Of a stretch of DNA of 64,000 nucleotides, positions 15,563 to 24,537 are shown in pieces. The position numbers were made by a program, and so were the translations under genes. The notes beneath the pieces are model-generated. The model had not been told where the DNA came from. It was given only the letters and a program-made list of their open reading frames with translations, and did not search any database. This DNA comes from CBDCDJ01 sp965215355 (GTDB lineage Bacteria > Deinococcota > Deinococci > Deinococcales > Trueperaceae). Location: assembly GCA_965215355.1 (NCBI GenBank), contig CBDCDJ010000007.1, positions 930,001 through 994,000 on the forward strand, given 5' to 3'. The first letter of the stretch is position 1. Each line of letters opens with the position of its first letter.

Positions 15563-16792
15563 TCAGCGTAAATACGGCTCGAGCCGGACGACCTCGAGCG
15601 CGTCGCCTACGCCGTAGACGGTATGCGGCGGGATGACGGCCAGCGCGTCGGCCGCCAACATCGAGGTCAACACGCCTGAACTCTGATTGCCCGTCGAAAC
15701 AGCCTCGAGGCCGCTTTCACCCTCTACGAGCTTGACGCGGGCGAAGGTTTCTTTGGCCCCTGCGCCTTTCAGGTTCACGCCCGCGGTAACTTTCAACCGC
15801 CGCCGGTAGGGGAGAGGGTCGCTGCTCAGCGTCGCCCGGTTCAAAAAAGCCCGCGCCAGGACGAGGAACGAGACCATGCTCGAGACCGGGTTGCCCGGCA
15901 GCCCCAGCACCGGCAGCCCCCGCCAGCGCCCGAACAGCGCCGGCCCGCCGGGTTTCATGGCGACCTTCCAAAAGTAAACCTCGCCGTCGTCGAAGAGCAG
16001 GTCGCGGACGAAATCGTACTTGCCCATCGACACGCCGCCGGAGGTGAGCAGAAGCTCGAGGTCGCCCGCCTGCGTAACGGCCGCGGCGAGTTTTGCCGGG
16101 TCGTCCGCGACGTGGTCCAACACGACCGGCTCGGCCCCGGCAGCGCGGACGAGGCCGGCAACAGAAAACGTGTTCGAGTTGTAAACCTGACCCTTTTTCA
16201 ACGTGACGCCGGGCGCGACGACCTCGTCCCCGGTGGCGAGGATGCCCACCCGAGGTTTGCGCGCGACTTCCAGTTCCGCGTAACCCATCGCCGCCGCCAC
16301 ACCAACCGAGGCGGCGTTCAACGTCAGCCCGCGTTGCAGGTGAACCTCACCTTTGTTGAAATCCTGACCCCTGGGCCGAACGTCCCCCCCGCTCGCAGGC
16401 GCGAACAGCCGCACCTCGTCACCCGCGCGCTCAGTGTCCTCGACCCGGATGATGGCGTCGGCTCCTGGCGGAACGGGCGCGCCCGTGTAGATGCTCACCG
16501 CCTGGCCGGGGCCGACCTCACCAACGAAAAAACTGCCTGCGGGCACGTCGCCGACGACTTTAAGGTTTATTGGAGCGTCCCTGGAGGCCCCCACCGTGTC
16601 CGCCGCGCGGCAGGCGTAACCGTCTAGGGCCGAGTTGTCCACGCTCGGGTGGTCGACGCGGCTTGTCAAGTCTCGGGCCAGCACGCGGCCGTAAGCGTGG
16701 TGCAAGGCAACGGTTTCGGCCTCGAGCCGTGGAGCGTGGTGTTGGAGAATAGCAATCGCCTCGCGCACGCTGATTTGGGTGGGGTAGGTCAT
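15563..16792 (-). CDS. moeA: Molybdopterin molybdenumtransferase MoeA
   Basis: Inserts molybdate into adenylated molybdopterin, the last step of molybdenum cofactor synthesis. 409 residues, normal length. Visible landmarks: SVDNSALDGYA, the IYTGAPVPPGADAIIRVEDT segment, ILATGDEV and the SGGVSMGKYD active-site loop, then LPGNPVSS. A TAGCAT box lies 6 nt before ATG 16792, which suggests a leaderless message. No other cofactor-synthesis gene is nearby. Confidence 0.95.
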   Translation of the reverse strand: MTYPTQISVREAIAILQHHAPRLEAETVALHHAYGRVLARDLTSRVDHPSVDNSALDGYACRAADTVGASRDAPINLKVVGDVPAGSFFVGEVGPGQAVSIYTGAPVPPGADAIIRVEDTERAGDEVRLFAPASGGDVRPRGQDFNKGEVHLQRGLTLNAASVGVAAAMGYAELEVARKPRVGILATGDEVVAPGVTLKKGQVYNSNTFSVAGLVRAAGAEPVVLDHVADDPAKLAAAVTQAGDLELLLTSGGVSMGKYDFVRDLLFDDGEVYFWKVAMKPGGPALFGRWRGLPVLGLPGNPVSSMVSFLVLARAFLNRATLSSDPLPYRRRLKVTAGVNLKGAGAKETFARVKLVEGESGLEAVSTGNQSSGVLTSMLAADALAVIPPHTVYGVGDALEVVRLEPYLR

Positions 16793-16798
16793 AAAGGT

Positions 16799-16804
16799 AT
16801 GCTA
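16799..16804 (-). promoter_or_regulatory. -10 box TAGCAT, leaderless start for moeA
   Basis: TAGCAT, 6 nt, ATG 16792. No Shine-Dalgarno sequence in the gap. Confidence 0.45.
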
Positions 16805-16838
16805 CCGGCTCTAGGTGACGCTGCGCCAGCGCTACGCG

Positions 16839-17945
16839 CTAGGACTGAGCGAAAAACCTTTTCAAGACGCCGTTGAGTTGCAGCAACCCGCGCTCGGTGG
16901 CGCGCAGGTAGCAGCCGTCGACCTCGAGCGACCCCCGCCCCGTCAGGTCGTCGACAAGCGTCCGGTACTTCTCGAGAACGTCTATTCCCGTCCGTTCAGC
17001 GAGCGCGCCAACATCGGCGCCTCTGCGCGTCCGCAAACCGGTCATGAGCACGTCGAGGACAAAGTCTTGGGGGGTCACGGGCAAAGTTTCGGGCGCTGCA
17101 CCCTCGAGCCAAGCTTTGATAGGCCCATTCGTCCGGCGCTCACCCGTCAAGGCGTCGTCCTGGGCGGGCACGAACCCCGCCGCCGACGGCCCCAAATTCA
17201 AAAAATACTCGCCCCGCCAGTAGACCTGGTTGTGTTGCGATTCGTGGCCCGGTTTGGCGTGGCTCGAGACCTCGTAGCGCTCCAAGCCGTAGTGAGACAA
17301 GATTTCGTGCGCTAAAGCATAATCATCAGCCTCTTTGTCCTCGTCCACCGTCACGCCGCGCAGCGCGAAGGGCGTGTACGGCTCGACGGTGAGGCTGTAC
17401 ACGCTGACGTGGGGCACACCGGTTTGCGCCAGCGCGTGCAGGTCTCGGCCCGCGTCCTGGTTGAACACGCCCGTGATGAGGTCGGCGGAGACCTCGAAAC
17501 CTGCGGCGAGCGCCATGTCCACCGCCCGCAAACCCTGTGTGCCGTCGTGCAAGCGGCCTAAAAACTTCAACACTTCGTCCTGCGTCGACTGCAGCCCGAC
17601 GGACAAGCGGTTGAAGCCGAGCGTTTTGAACGTCTCGAGCCGTGCCTTATTAAAGGTCAGCGGGTCGGCCTCGAGCGTCGTTTCGGCGGCGGGCCAACCC
17701 CATGTTTTCTCGAACACGCTCACCACCCGCGCCAGTTCCGCGTCGGACAGGTGCGACGGGGTGCCGCCGCCGAAGTAGACGGTGTCCAACCGCGTCGGGA
17801 ACGCGTCGTGAAGGGCGAGCGCTTCTTGCTCGAGCCGGTCCAAATAAGCCGCTACCAGAGACTCGTTCCGGTGCATCTTGTGAAAGTCGCAGTAGGGGCA
17901 AACCTTAGGGCAAAAGGGAACGTGGAGGTACAGCGCGTGGGGCAC
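16839..17945 (-). CDS. hemW: Radical SAM protein HemW (coproporphyrinogen III oxidase-like)
   Basis: Radical SAM heme chaperone of the HemN/HemW family, 368 residues. The 4Fe-4S cysteines are CPKVCPYCDF (C12, C16, C19), followed by the SAM-binding segments TVYFGGGTPS and TLEADPLTF and the RLSVGLQS motif. I chose GTG 17945 because VPHALYLHVPFC matches the usual N-terminus of HemW and TATCCT lies 7 nt upstream. The open frame extends to 18020 with an ATG at 18014, which would add 23 residues that look unrelated. HemW delivers heme rather than oxidising coproporphyrinogen. Confidence 0.9.
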   Translation of the reverse strand: MPHALYLHVPFCPKVCPYCDFHKMHRNESLVAAYLDRLEQEALALHDAFPTRLDTVYFGGGTPSHLSDAELARVVSVFEKTWGWPAAETTLEADPLTFNKARLETFKTLGFNRLSVGLQSTQDEVLKFLGRLHDGTQGLRAVDMALAAGFEVSADLITGVFNQDAGRDLHALAQTGVPHVSVYSLTVEPYTPFALRGVTVDEDKEADDYALAHEILSHYGLERYEVSSHAKPGHESQHNQVYWRGEYFLNLGPSAAGFVPAQDDALTGERRTNGPIKAWLEGAAPETLPVTPQDFVLDVLMTGLRTRRGADVGALAERTGIDVLEKYRTLVDDLTGRGSLEVDGCYLRATERGLLQLNGVLKRFFAQS

Positions 17946-17952
17946 GTTTTCA

Positions 17953-17958
17953 AGGATA
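17953..17958 (-). promoter_or_regulatory. -10-like box TATCCT before the hemW GTG
   Basis: TATCCT, 7 nt, GTG 17945. It supports the shorter start but is the weakest of the leaderless candidates. Confidence 0.35.
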
Positions 17959-18164
17959 AGCGACCCGTCCGCAGGGGAGGGTCGCTGCTGTAGCAAAAAG
18001 CAGGGTAAACGCATTGTCAAGCTGCAAGAACGGTTCTTCTGAGCGTAAACTTTGAGGCAACCTCACACACGCCACTGCCAGCGCACTTCAAACGTTGAGA
18101 TTGCTTCACGTTCGTTCGCAAAGACAGTTCGTAGAGCGGGCCGGCTTTACGGTTGCCCCGCAGC

Positions 18165-18190
18165 AAAAAGGGCGGGTTTCAAACCCGCCC
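18165..18190 (-). terminator. Rho-independent terminator after the binding-protein gene
   Basis: On the minus strand GGGCGGGTTT-G-AAACCCGCCC forms a 10-bp stem with a minimal loop, followed by TTTTT. It lies 20 bp beyond the stop of the sugar-binding protein gene. Confidence 0.85.
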
Positions 18191-18211
18191 CTACGAGCAA
18201 ATGAGGTTGCC

Positions 18212-19558
18212 TTAATTCATCTCGGCGAGTTGGTCTTCCAGGATGATGTTGGCTTCTTCGTTGGCCGCGGCTAAAGTCTCGGCCACGTCGGCACCGTCGA
18301 TGATAGACGCCATGTCTTCACGGATGCGGTCGCGGACGAAGTCGTAACCGGGGACGGGCGGCTCGGCCTTGGAGTACTCTAAAAGGTCGAAAGCGGTCTC
18401 GTACGCCGGGTCGGCGGCGAAGTAGTCGCCCAGGTTCGCGGCGACGCTCTCACGCACCGGGAAGTAGTTGCTGGCCCGTGCCCAATCGGCTTGCACTTCG
18501 GGGGAGGTGTAGTACTTGAGAAAAACCCAAGCCGCTAAGTCTTCTTCCGGCGTGTGGCCCGAAGGGATGCTGACCGACGCGCCGTACACGTTGATGACCG
18601 GGTTCTCAGTGGTGTGCGGCAGTGCAGCGACGCTCCAGTCGAACGCCCCGCCCTCTTCGACCGCGCTGCGGTAAAACGGCAAGCCCGAGGACGAGCCGAC
18701 GGCGAACAGCGTGCGGCCCGCGCCGAAGTCGGTCTGGTCGCCGTACTGCTCGGTCACGATGGTCGCGCAGCCCTCTTCGACGAGGTCTTGCAAGAAGGTC
18801 ATGGCCTCGACCGCCGCCGGGCTGTCCAGGGTGTACTGGTTGGCCTCGTAGTCGAACATGTCGCCGCCGAAGGCGAATGTCCAACTGGCAAAGCGGCTCG
18901 CGTCGATGGAGATTTCGTAGCCGATGGAGGTGTCGTCGGCCGCACCGCTGAAGCCGTTTTGACTCGCGGCGCAGGCGGCCTCTCTAAACTGCTCGGGCGT
19001 ACTGGGCGGGCCGTCGAAGCTTATCGAACCGGCGTCTCTAAGCTCTTGGAGCCAGGACGCGTTGTAGTACATCACTTCGGCCGAACGGTTGGGCGGAAAG
19101 CCTAAGCGCTGGTTGCCAAAGCTCGGGAACACGTCGGCGTTGTAAAAGCCGGGGAAAAAGTCGGCCTTGGTGGCGTCGTCCAAACCCCATTTAGCGCTGT
19201 TGACGAGCGGGTCCATGTCGACGACGCCGTCTTGCACCTCGTAGGTGGCGGCCTGGTTCTGGTAGGCGACGACTAGGTTAGGCGCGTCGGAAGTGCCCAG
19301 CAGGGGCAGCATCTTTTGAAAGATGTCGCCGTAACCGCCCTGAAACTCGGCGTTGACGGTGATGCCGTACTCGTTGTTGGCGTTGAAGTCCGCGACGATC
19401 TTGTCGAGTTCGGCCTCGCGCTCCTGGGTGTGCTGGTGCCAGAACGAGATGGTCTGGCCCGTGGGGTCTACGTTCTCGAAGTCCGTGGCGGCGTCTTGCG
19501 CGTACACCGCGCCCACGGTGAGCAGTGCCAACACCAGGGCAAATAAACCTTTCCTCAT
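18212..19558 (-). CDS. Sugar ABC transporter substrate-binding protein
   Basis: Solute-binding protein family 1, 448 residues. The start is ATG 19558 (MRKGLFALVLALLTVGAVYA, a clear signal peptide) with GGGAG upstream; the reading frame beyond it is noncoding. Mature features include ISFWHQHTQEREAELDKIV, close to glycerol-3-phosphate/maltose-type binding proteins (UgpB-like), and an aromatic-rich ligand cleft. It is the last gene of a permease - permease - binding protein operon, an inverted order compared with the first transporter. A terminator follows. Confidence 0.94.
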   Translation of the reverse strand: MRKGLFALVLALLTVGAVYAQDAATDFENVDPTGQTISFWHQHTQEREAELDKIVADFNANNEYGITVNAEFQGGYGDIFQKMLPLLGTSDAPNLVVAYQNQAATYEVQDGVVDMDPLVNSAKWGLDDATKADFFPGFYNADVFPSFGNQRLGFPPNRSAEVMYYNASWLQELRDAGSISFDGPPSTPEQFREAACAASQNGFSGAADDTSIGYEISIDASRFASWTFAFGGDMFDYEANQYTLDSPAAVEAMTFLQDLVEEGCATIVTEQYGDQTDFGAGRTLFAVGSSSGLPFYRSAVEEGGAFDWSVAALPHTTENPVINVYGASVSIPSGHTPEEDLAAWVFLKYYTSPEVQADWARASNYFPVRESVAANLGDYFAADPAYETAFDLLEYSKAEPPVPGYDFVRDRIREDMASIIDGADVAETLAAANEEANIILEDQLAEMN

Positions 19559-19714
19559 GAAAACTCCCTTCAAGAGTCTGTCCGGTCTTAAAAACACCGC
19601 GACGTGTGGTTTGACGCGGCGTTACACAAACGGCGCTGGGCCGTCGATGCTGAGCATAGCTCGAGGGACGCTCGGCACCCGTGAGCGCGAAGGCGGCGTT
19701 TCTCAACCCTACCT

Positions 19715-20620
19715 TCATCCTTTGAGCCCCGAGGTGGCGATGCCTTCGGTAAAAAACTTCTGCGTAAAAAAGTACACGACCAAAATCGGGATGATGGTGA
19801 TGACCGCGCCCGCCATGACGAGGTGCGTCTGCGGCCCGGCCTCGTTCACAAACGTGTAGAGCCCGACCCCCAGCGGCCGCCACTGCGGCGTGGTGGTCAC
19901 CAGCAGCGGCCAGATGAACTCGTTCCAGGACGCCACAAAGGCGAGCAGCGTGACCGTCATCAGGACCGGGCGGCTCATGGGAATCACCACGGCGGTCAAA
20001 AACTTCACGTGCCCCGCCCCGTCGATTTGCGCGGCGTCCCAGAGTTCGCGGGGGATGCCCGCGAAAAACTGGCGCAGCAAGAAGATGCTAAAGGCGCTCG
20101 CCATAAACGGCACCGTCAGGGCGGGCAGCGTGTTGAGCCACGAGCCCCAGGGGATAATCGTGCCGCGGATGAGCAGCAGGTTCGGGATGAACGTCACCGT
20201 CGTCGGAATCATCAACGTCGCGAGCAGCACCATGAAAATCGCCTCGCGTCCCGGAAACTCGATGCGCGCGAAGGCGTAGCCCGCCAGCACCGACGTGAAC
20301 AGCATTCCCACAATCGTGACGGCCGTGATGACGACGCTGTTGCGAAAATACAGGCTGAAGTCGGCCTCGTTCCAGGCGGTCGCGTAGTTCTGCCACTGCG
20401 GGCTGTCCGGCACGAGTTGCTTTAGAATTGTCTCGCCTAAGGTCATGAGCGAGGTCGCTATCATGTACAAAAAGGGCGTCAGGCAGACAATGGCCCCGAC
20501 GAGCAGGACGAGGTAAACGGGCAGGTGCCCGAGTTTGAACTCGTACGCCTCACGAACGCGTTTGGGGGTCTCGAGCCCGCCCCCCGTTGCCGCCCTAGCC
20601 ACCGCGAGCCTCCTTGCCAA
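19715..20620 (-). CDS. Sugar ABC transporter permease (MalG type)
   Basis: Permease subunit of 301 residues with a first span at about residues 33-55 (YLVLLVGAIVCLTPFLYMIA) and the EAA loop DAAQIDGAGHVKFLTAVVIP. C-terminus GIATSGLKG as in the family. The start at 20620 overlaps the MalF-type gene by 26 bp. About 155 bp without coding content separate it from the binding-protein gene, which has its own ribosome-binding site. Confidence 0.93.
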   Translation of the reverse strand: MARRLAVARAATGGGLETPKRVREAYEFKLGHLPVYLVLLVGAIVCLTPFLYMIATSLMTLGETILKQLVPDSPQWQNYATAWNEADFSLYFRNSVVITAVTIVGMLFTSVLAGYAFARIEFPGREAIFMVLLATLMIPTTVTFIPNLLLIRGTIIPWGSWLNTLPALTVPFMASAFSIFLLRQFFAGIPRELWDAAQIDGAGHVKFLTAVVIPMSRPVLMTVTLLAFVASWNEFIWPLLVTTTPQWRPLGVGLYTFVNEAGPQTHLVMAGAVITIIPILVVYFFTQKFFTEGIATSGLKG

Positions 20621-21818
20621 AAAAGCGGTTTTGCATCAGTGTCAGCAGCAAAATCACCGCGAACAGCACGATGGACTGCGCCGCGGCAAGTGTAAAGTCG
20701 TTGCGCTTGTAAAAGGTATCGAAGATCACGAGACTGGCCGTGTCCACGCTGTCGCGGACAAAGCCGTTCGTCGCCTCGCGCATCACGAACAGGTGCGTGA
20801 ACGCCTGAAACGTGCCGATAAAACCGAGCACGGTGAGGTAAAAGGTCACGGGCGAGAGCAGCGGCACGGTGATGTTCCAGAACTTTTGCGTGGGGTTCGC
20901 GCCGTCGATTTCCGCCGCTTCGTAAAGGTTGACCGGAATATTGCCGAGTCCGGCCAGAAAAATGACCACGTTGTAGCCGGTATACGTCCAGATGCCGAAC
21001 AGGATGATGGTAAAGAGCGCCATGCTCGGCCCCAGCCACAAACCTTCCCACTGCCACGACGCGCCGAGATTCGTCAGCCACTCGTTTAAGCGGGCGATTT
21101 GGTTGCCGAACATCACCTCCAGAAGAGGGCGTCTTTCAAACAGCCAGCGCTGCGACGCGACGCCAAACAGGCCCGCTACCTGGTTCGCCAACCGCTCCTC
21201 GCGCGGGCTGAAAATCGCCTGAAACACGACCGCTCCCGCCACCGCCGGGGTCACGTAGGGCAGAAAGTAGAGCATCCGGAACAGCTCTTGCCCCTTGATT
21301 TTTTGAAACAGCAGCGAGGCGATGACGAGCGCCAAAAAGATTTGCACCGGAATCGAGGCGAAACCGTAAAACACGGTCCGCACCAGGCCTTCTAAAAAGT
21401 CCTGGTTGCGGCTCGCTTTCATCATCAGGTTCCAGCCCAGAGCCACCGACACGCCCGCACCGAGCAGGACCACGGCTCCCGCCACGCGCCAAAGAGACTG
21501 CCGGCCGGAACGTTTGAACGCGTCCGTCCACAGCCAGTGCGCCAGCAAAACGATGAGCAAACCGCCGAAAAAAGCGAGCGCCCCCCACCAGTCGCCTAAA
21601 ATCCGGCTGTAGTTTTCCAAGCCCACGAAGCGGCCCGCCTCGACGCGGCGGCGGAACAGGCTCATGTAGAGGGCGTACAAAATCGGGAACAGCCCGAACA
21701 CGGCGATGACGAGGCAGGCGGGTAAGATGAACAGGTAGCCGGTCAGCCACTCACCCGCTTTGCGCGGGACGCGGCGCGGCGTTTTTTCGGTCGAGGTTTG
21801 GGCGGAGGTGACGGCCAT
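20595..21818 (-). CDS. Sugar ABC transporter permease (MalF type), long form
   Basis: Permease of 407 residues, about 100 longer than usual. The extra length is a periplasmic or membrane insertion after the first span (about residues 60-130, with two additional hydrophobic segments such as ALAFFGGLLIVLLAHWLW) and a second loop before YTGYNVVIFLAGLGN. The EAA loop is EAAEIDGANPTQKFWNITVP. The gene heads the operon; a TATACT box on the minus strand at 21871-21876 is a likely promoter. Confidence 0.93.
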   Translation of the reverse strand: MAVTSAQTSTEKTPRRVPRKAGEWLTGYLFILPACLVIAVFGLFPILYALYMSLFRRRVEAGRFVGLENYSRILGDWWGALAFFGGLLIVLLAHWLWTDAFKRSGRQSLWRVAGAVVLLGAGVSVALGWNLMMKASRNQDFLEGLVRTVFYGFASIPVQIFLALVIASLLFQKIKGQELFRMLYFLPYVTPAVAGAVVFQAIFSPREERLANQVAGLFGVASQRWLFERRPLLEVMFGNQIARLNEWLTNLGASWQWEGLWLGPSMALFTIILFGIWTYTGYNVVIFLAGLGNIPVNLYEAAEIDGANPTQKFWNITVPLLSPVTFYLTVLGFIGTFQAFTHLFVMREATNGFVRDSVDTASLVIFDTFYKRNDFTLAAAQSIVLFAVILLLTLMQNRFFGKEARGG

Positions 21819-21870
21819 AGGGTCAGTTGTGCTCGGCTAAAGGATGGGTCACGGTTACCTATCTCTCCAA

Positions 21871-21876
21871 AGTATA
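21871..21876 (-). promoter_or_regulatory. -10 box TATACT for the second sugar-transport operon
   Basis: TATACT on the minus strand about 55 nt before the permease start, in the gap shared with the divergent glycosyltransferase gene. The short palindrome GGTTACC at about 21854 lies in the leader and may bind a regulator. Confidence 0.4.
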
Positions 21877-21946
21877 AACGGAAGCTGTCAGCGAAAAGTC
21901 AGCCTTCGGTGAGACACTTCACACCAGTGTACCTCGAGTTCTTCTT

Positions 21947-21952
21947 TATACT
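21947..21952 (+). promoter_or_regulatory. -10 box TATACT for the glycosyltransferase gene
   Basis: TATACT on the plus strand about 70 nt before ATG 22024. A convincing -35 element at 17 bp is not seen. Confidence 0.35.
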
Positions 21953-22023
21953 AGACGGACGAGGCGCACAAGGGGGGTCAGTTAACCTACCAGCCATGAC
22001 GATTGTATGCAAGACTTAAGACG

Positions 22024-23097
22024 ATGACCGAGAAGGTAAGCATCATCATAGACAACTACAACTACGCACGGTTTTTGCGTGAGGCGGTCGACAGTGCTCT
22101 TTGTCAAACCTATCCGTACACCGAAGTCATCGTCGTAGACGACGGCTCCACCGACGACTCCCACGACGTCATCGCCTCTTACGGTGACCGAATCGTGCCG
22201 GTTCTCAAGGCTAACGGCGGGCAGGGGTCGGCCTTCAACGCCGGGTTCGAGGTGAGTAGCGGTCGCATTATTTTGTTCCTGGACGCCGACGACTTTTTGC
22301 AGCCGCAGGCGGTCGCGCGGGTCGTCCAAGCTTACGAGCCGGACTATGTCAAGGTGCAGTTCAAGCTGCGGGTGGTCGACAAGCACTCGAGCCCCTTGCC
22401 CTACACCGACCCTCGAGACGGCAAGGCGATGGCGAAAGGCGACGTGAGCGCCGAACTTTTGTCGCGCGGCACCTACACGACGCCGCCGACGAGCGGCAAC
22501 GCTTTCTCGAGGTGGTACCTGGAAAAAATCTTGCCGATGCCCGAAGAGCCTTACCGGCAAGGTGCCGACGGCGGCTATTTGAACTTGCTGGCACCCCTTT
22601 ACGGGGCCGTCTACTCGCTCGACGAAGAACTCGGCATGTACCGCCACCACGGCGGCAACTTTTACGCGCAAACCGTGGCCTCTTTCGACAAGAACTGGTT
22701 TCTCGTCATGGTCAAGCGCGACGTGCGCAAAGAAGACCTGTTGCGGGAGAAAGCTGCCGAGTTGGGTTTTGCGCTCGACAGGGCGCCGATGGACCGGAAT
22801 TTCTTGGCTCAAACGCGGCGGCTCGTAAGCCTGCGGCTCAACCGTGAAGAGCACCCCGCCCCGGACGACACCCGCGCCAAGCTGTTTGTCAAAAGCCTGA
22901 CGGCCGAGTGGCGTTACACGAGCGACCGGTTAGGAGAAAAAGTGTTGGTCAGTCTCTGGTTGGTGGGGGCGGCCTGGTTGCCGCTGGCGGCGGCCCAAGA
23001 AGTCATCGCGTGGCGCTTCGACGCCGCCACGCGGCCCAAGTTCGTCGGCACCTTGGTCAAAAGGGTAAGAAGGCTGCTGCCCAGGTCGTACGGCTAG
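22024..23097 (+). CDS. Glycosyltransferase family 2
   Basis: 357-residue GT-A glycosyltransferase. The nucleotide-sugar fold is clear: VSIIIDNYNYARFLREAVDS, EVIVVDDGSTDDS and the DxD metal motif LFLDADDFLQ near residue 90. The C-terminal part (after about 280) may associate with the membrane (VSLWLVGAAWLPLAAAQEV). Start ATG 22024 gives the family N-terminus. It probably adds sugars to a surface polysaccharide or glycolipid. A sulfotransferase-like gene lies 1.4 kb downstream, which would fit decoration of the same material, but that link is only positional. Confidence 0.9.
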   Translation: MTEKVSIIIDNYNYARFLREAVDSALCQTYPYTEVIVVDDGSTDDSHDVIASYGDRIVPVLKANGGQGSAFNAGFEVSSGRIILFLDADDFLQPQAVARVVQAYEPDYVKVQFKLRVVDKHSSPLPYTDPRDGKAMAKGDVSAELLSRGTYTTPPTSGNAFSRWYLEKILPMPEEPYRQGADGGYLNLLAPLYGAVYSLDEELGMYRHHGGNFYAQTVASFDKNWFLVMVKRDVRKEDLLREKAAELGFALDRAPMDRNFLAQTRRLVSLRLNREEHPAPDDTRAKLFVKSLTAEWRYTSDRLGEKVLVSLWLVGAAWLPLAAAQEVIAWRFDAATRPKFVGTLVKRVRRLLPRSYG

Positions 23098-23301
23098 GAC
23101 TTGTCCGGGTCTGGTTTTGCACGTTACGGCTGGCGTCACGTCAAAGAAGTGCGCAGCAGAGCTGTCAAGGCCTCGTGGTTACAGCGCTCACAAAATCGTC
23201 GCGAGGTCGAGTAGGTTCTTCATGCGTAGCTTGACGCGAACCCGCCCAATCCTCATTCGGTTCTCTCACGCCCAGTTCTTTCTTAGGTTTCTCCCCTAGC
23301 C

Positions 23302-24393
23302 GTGTCCAAACCTTTGAAACGCCCTCAAACGCCGCACCGTCCGGCTGTGGAACGAAACGCCCGCGAGGGTTTCGTCGCCGAGCTCGAGCTGCTGAACGGT
23401 TTGCGCTTCTTCGCCCTGGCAGAGGTGCGGGGCTTGACGGGGGTGCGGGTTCTGCGGCAGGACGAAGAAGCCCTGGAGGTCAATACGGACGACCTTGCGA
23501 CGCTCTTGTCGTTACGTGGCGTCGTCGCGGCTTACCTCGTGACCCGCTTCGAGGTGCCGCGGCCCAAAGCGCTGTTGGGCGACGAACACTTCCGGCGCTT
23601 GCTCGGCGCGGTCGAAACGATTCGCGCCCTGCACCCCGCGGACACCTTTGGAAGTTTTCGCGTCAACGCGGCCGGCAGTGATTCGGCCGTGTATCAGCGT
23701 TTGGCCGCACAACTGGGCGCGGCGACCCGCTTGGTTTACAGTCCGGACGAGGGCGACCTGTTGCTGCGCGTCCGGCCCGGCGACACGGGCTGGGAAGTGC
23801 TCACCCGCCTGAGTCCGCGCCCCTTGAGCGCTCGAGCCTGGCGGGTGTGCAACTTACCGGGCGGTCTCAACGCCACGGTCGCCGCGGCCATGAACGGTCT
23901 CGCCCGGCCTACCCCGGCTGACCGTTACCTAAACGCCATGTGCGGTTCGGGGACGCTGCTCGTCGAGCGGGCCCTGGCGGGGGTAGGCGTGGGGGCGGGT
24001 GCGCGGCTCGTCGGTTGTGACCTCGACGCTGCGGCCTTGGCCTGCGCCGCGCAAAACGTGCGGGCGGCGGGGTTGGGGGACGTCCAACTCGTTCGGGCGG
24101 ACGCTACCGCGCTGCCCTTCGCCGACAACAGTTTCGACACCCTCACCGCCGACCTGCCCTGGGGCGACGCGGTCGGCAGCCACGCGTCGAACGCGGCCCT
24201 CTACCCGACGTTTTTGGCGGAAGCGGCGCGGGTCGCCGCGAGGGGCGCTCGCCTCGTCGTCCTCACGCACGAAGTCAAGCTGTTCGAGCGCGTTTTGGCG
24301 GGTCAGAGCGCGTGGGCACTCGAGCGCGAACTGCGTGTATTTCACGGCGGGCACCGTCCGCGACTGTGTTTGCTAAAGCCGAGGCGGTCTTGA
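23302..24393 (+). CDS. RNA methyltransferase with THUMP-like N-terminus (TrmN/RlmL type)
   Basis: 363-residue SAM-dependent methyltransferase. The N-terminal 150 residues resemble the THUMP-containing RNA-binding region of Trm14/TrmN. The catalytic half has LNAMCGSGTLLVERAL (SAM loop, around residue 212), GCDLDAAALACAAQNVRAAG and the target-binding motif DLPWGDAVG (NPPY-like, DLPWG in Trm14/TrmN). Such enzymes make m2G at tRNA position 6 in Thermus and archaea. The start is a GTG at 23302 without an obvious Shine-Dalgarno sequence. Confidence 0.85.
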   Translation: MSKPLKRPQTPHRPAVERNAREGFVAELELLNGLRFFALAEVRGLTGVRVLRQDEEALEVNTDDLATLLSLRGVVAAYLVTRFEVPRPKALLGDEHFRRLLGAVETIRALHPADTFGSFRVNAAGSDSAVYQRLAAQLGAATRLVYSPDEGDLLLRVRPGDTGWEVLTRLSPRPLSARAWRVCNLPGGLNATVAAAMNGLARPTPADRYLNAMCGSGTLLVERALAGVGVGAGARLVGCDLDAAALACAAQNVRAAGLGDVQLVRADATALPFADNSFDTLTADLPWGDAVGSHASNAALYPTFLAEAARVAARGARLVVLTHEVKLFERVLAGQSAWALERELRVFHGGHRPRLCLLKPRRS

Positions 24394-24537
24394 CACCCAC
24401 CGAGCCAAATAGGGACTGAATGGTGTGTCAGCCTTGATTGCTCGGTCGCCGGCGTGTACAACTGAATGTTAAACTGCTTATCGCAAGAACTGAACGCTCC
24501 TTGTAACCTGCCTGAGTAACTCGCGCCGGAAGGAAAC

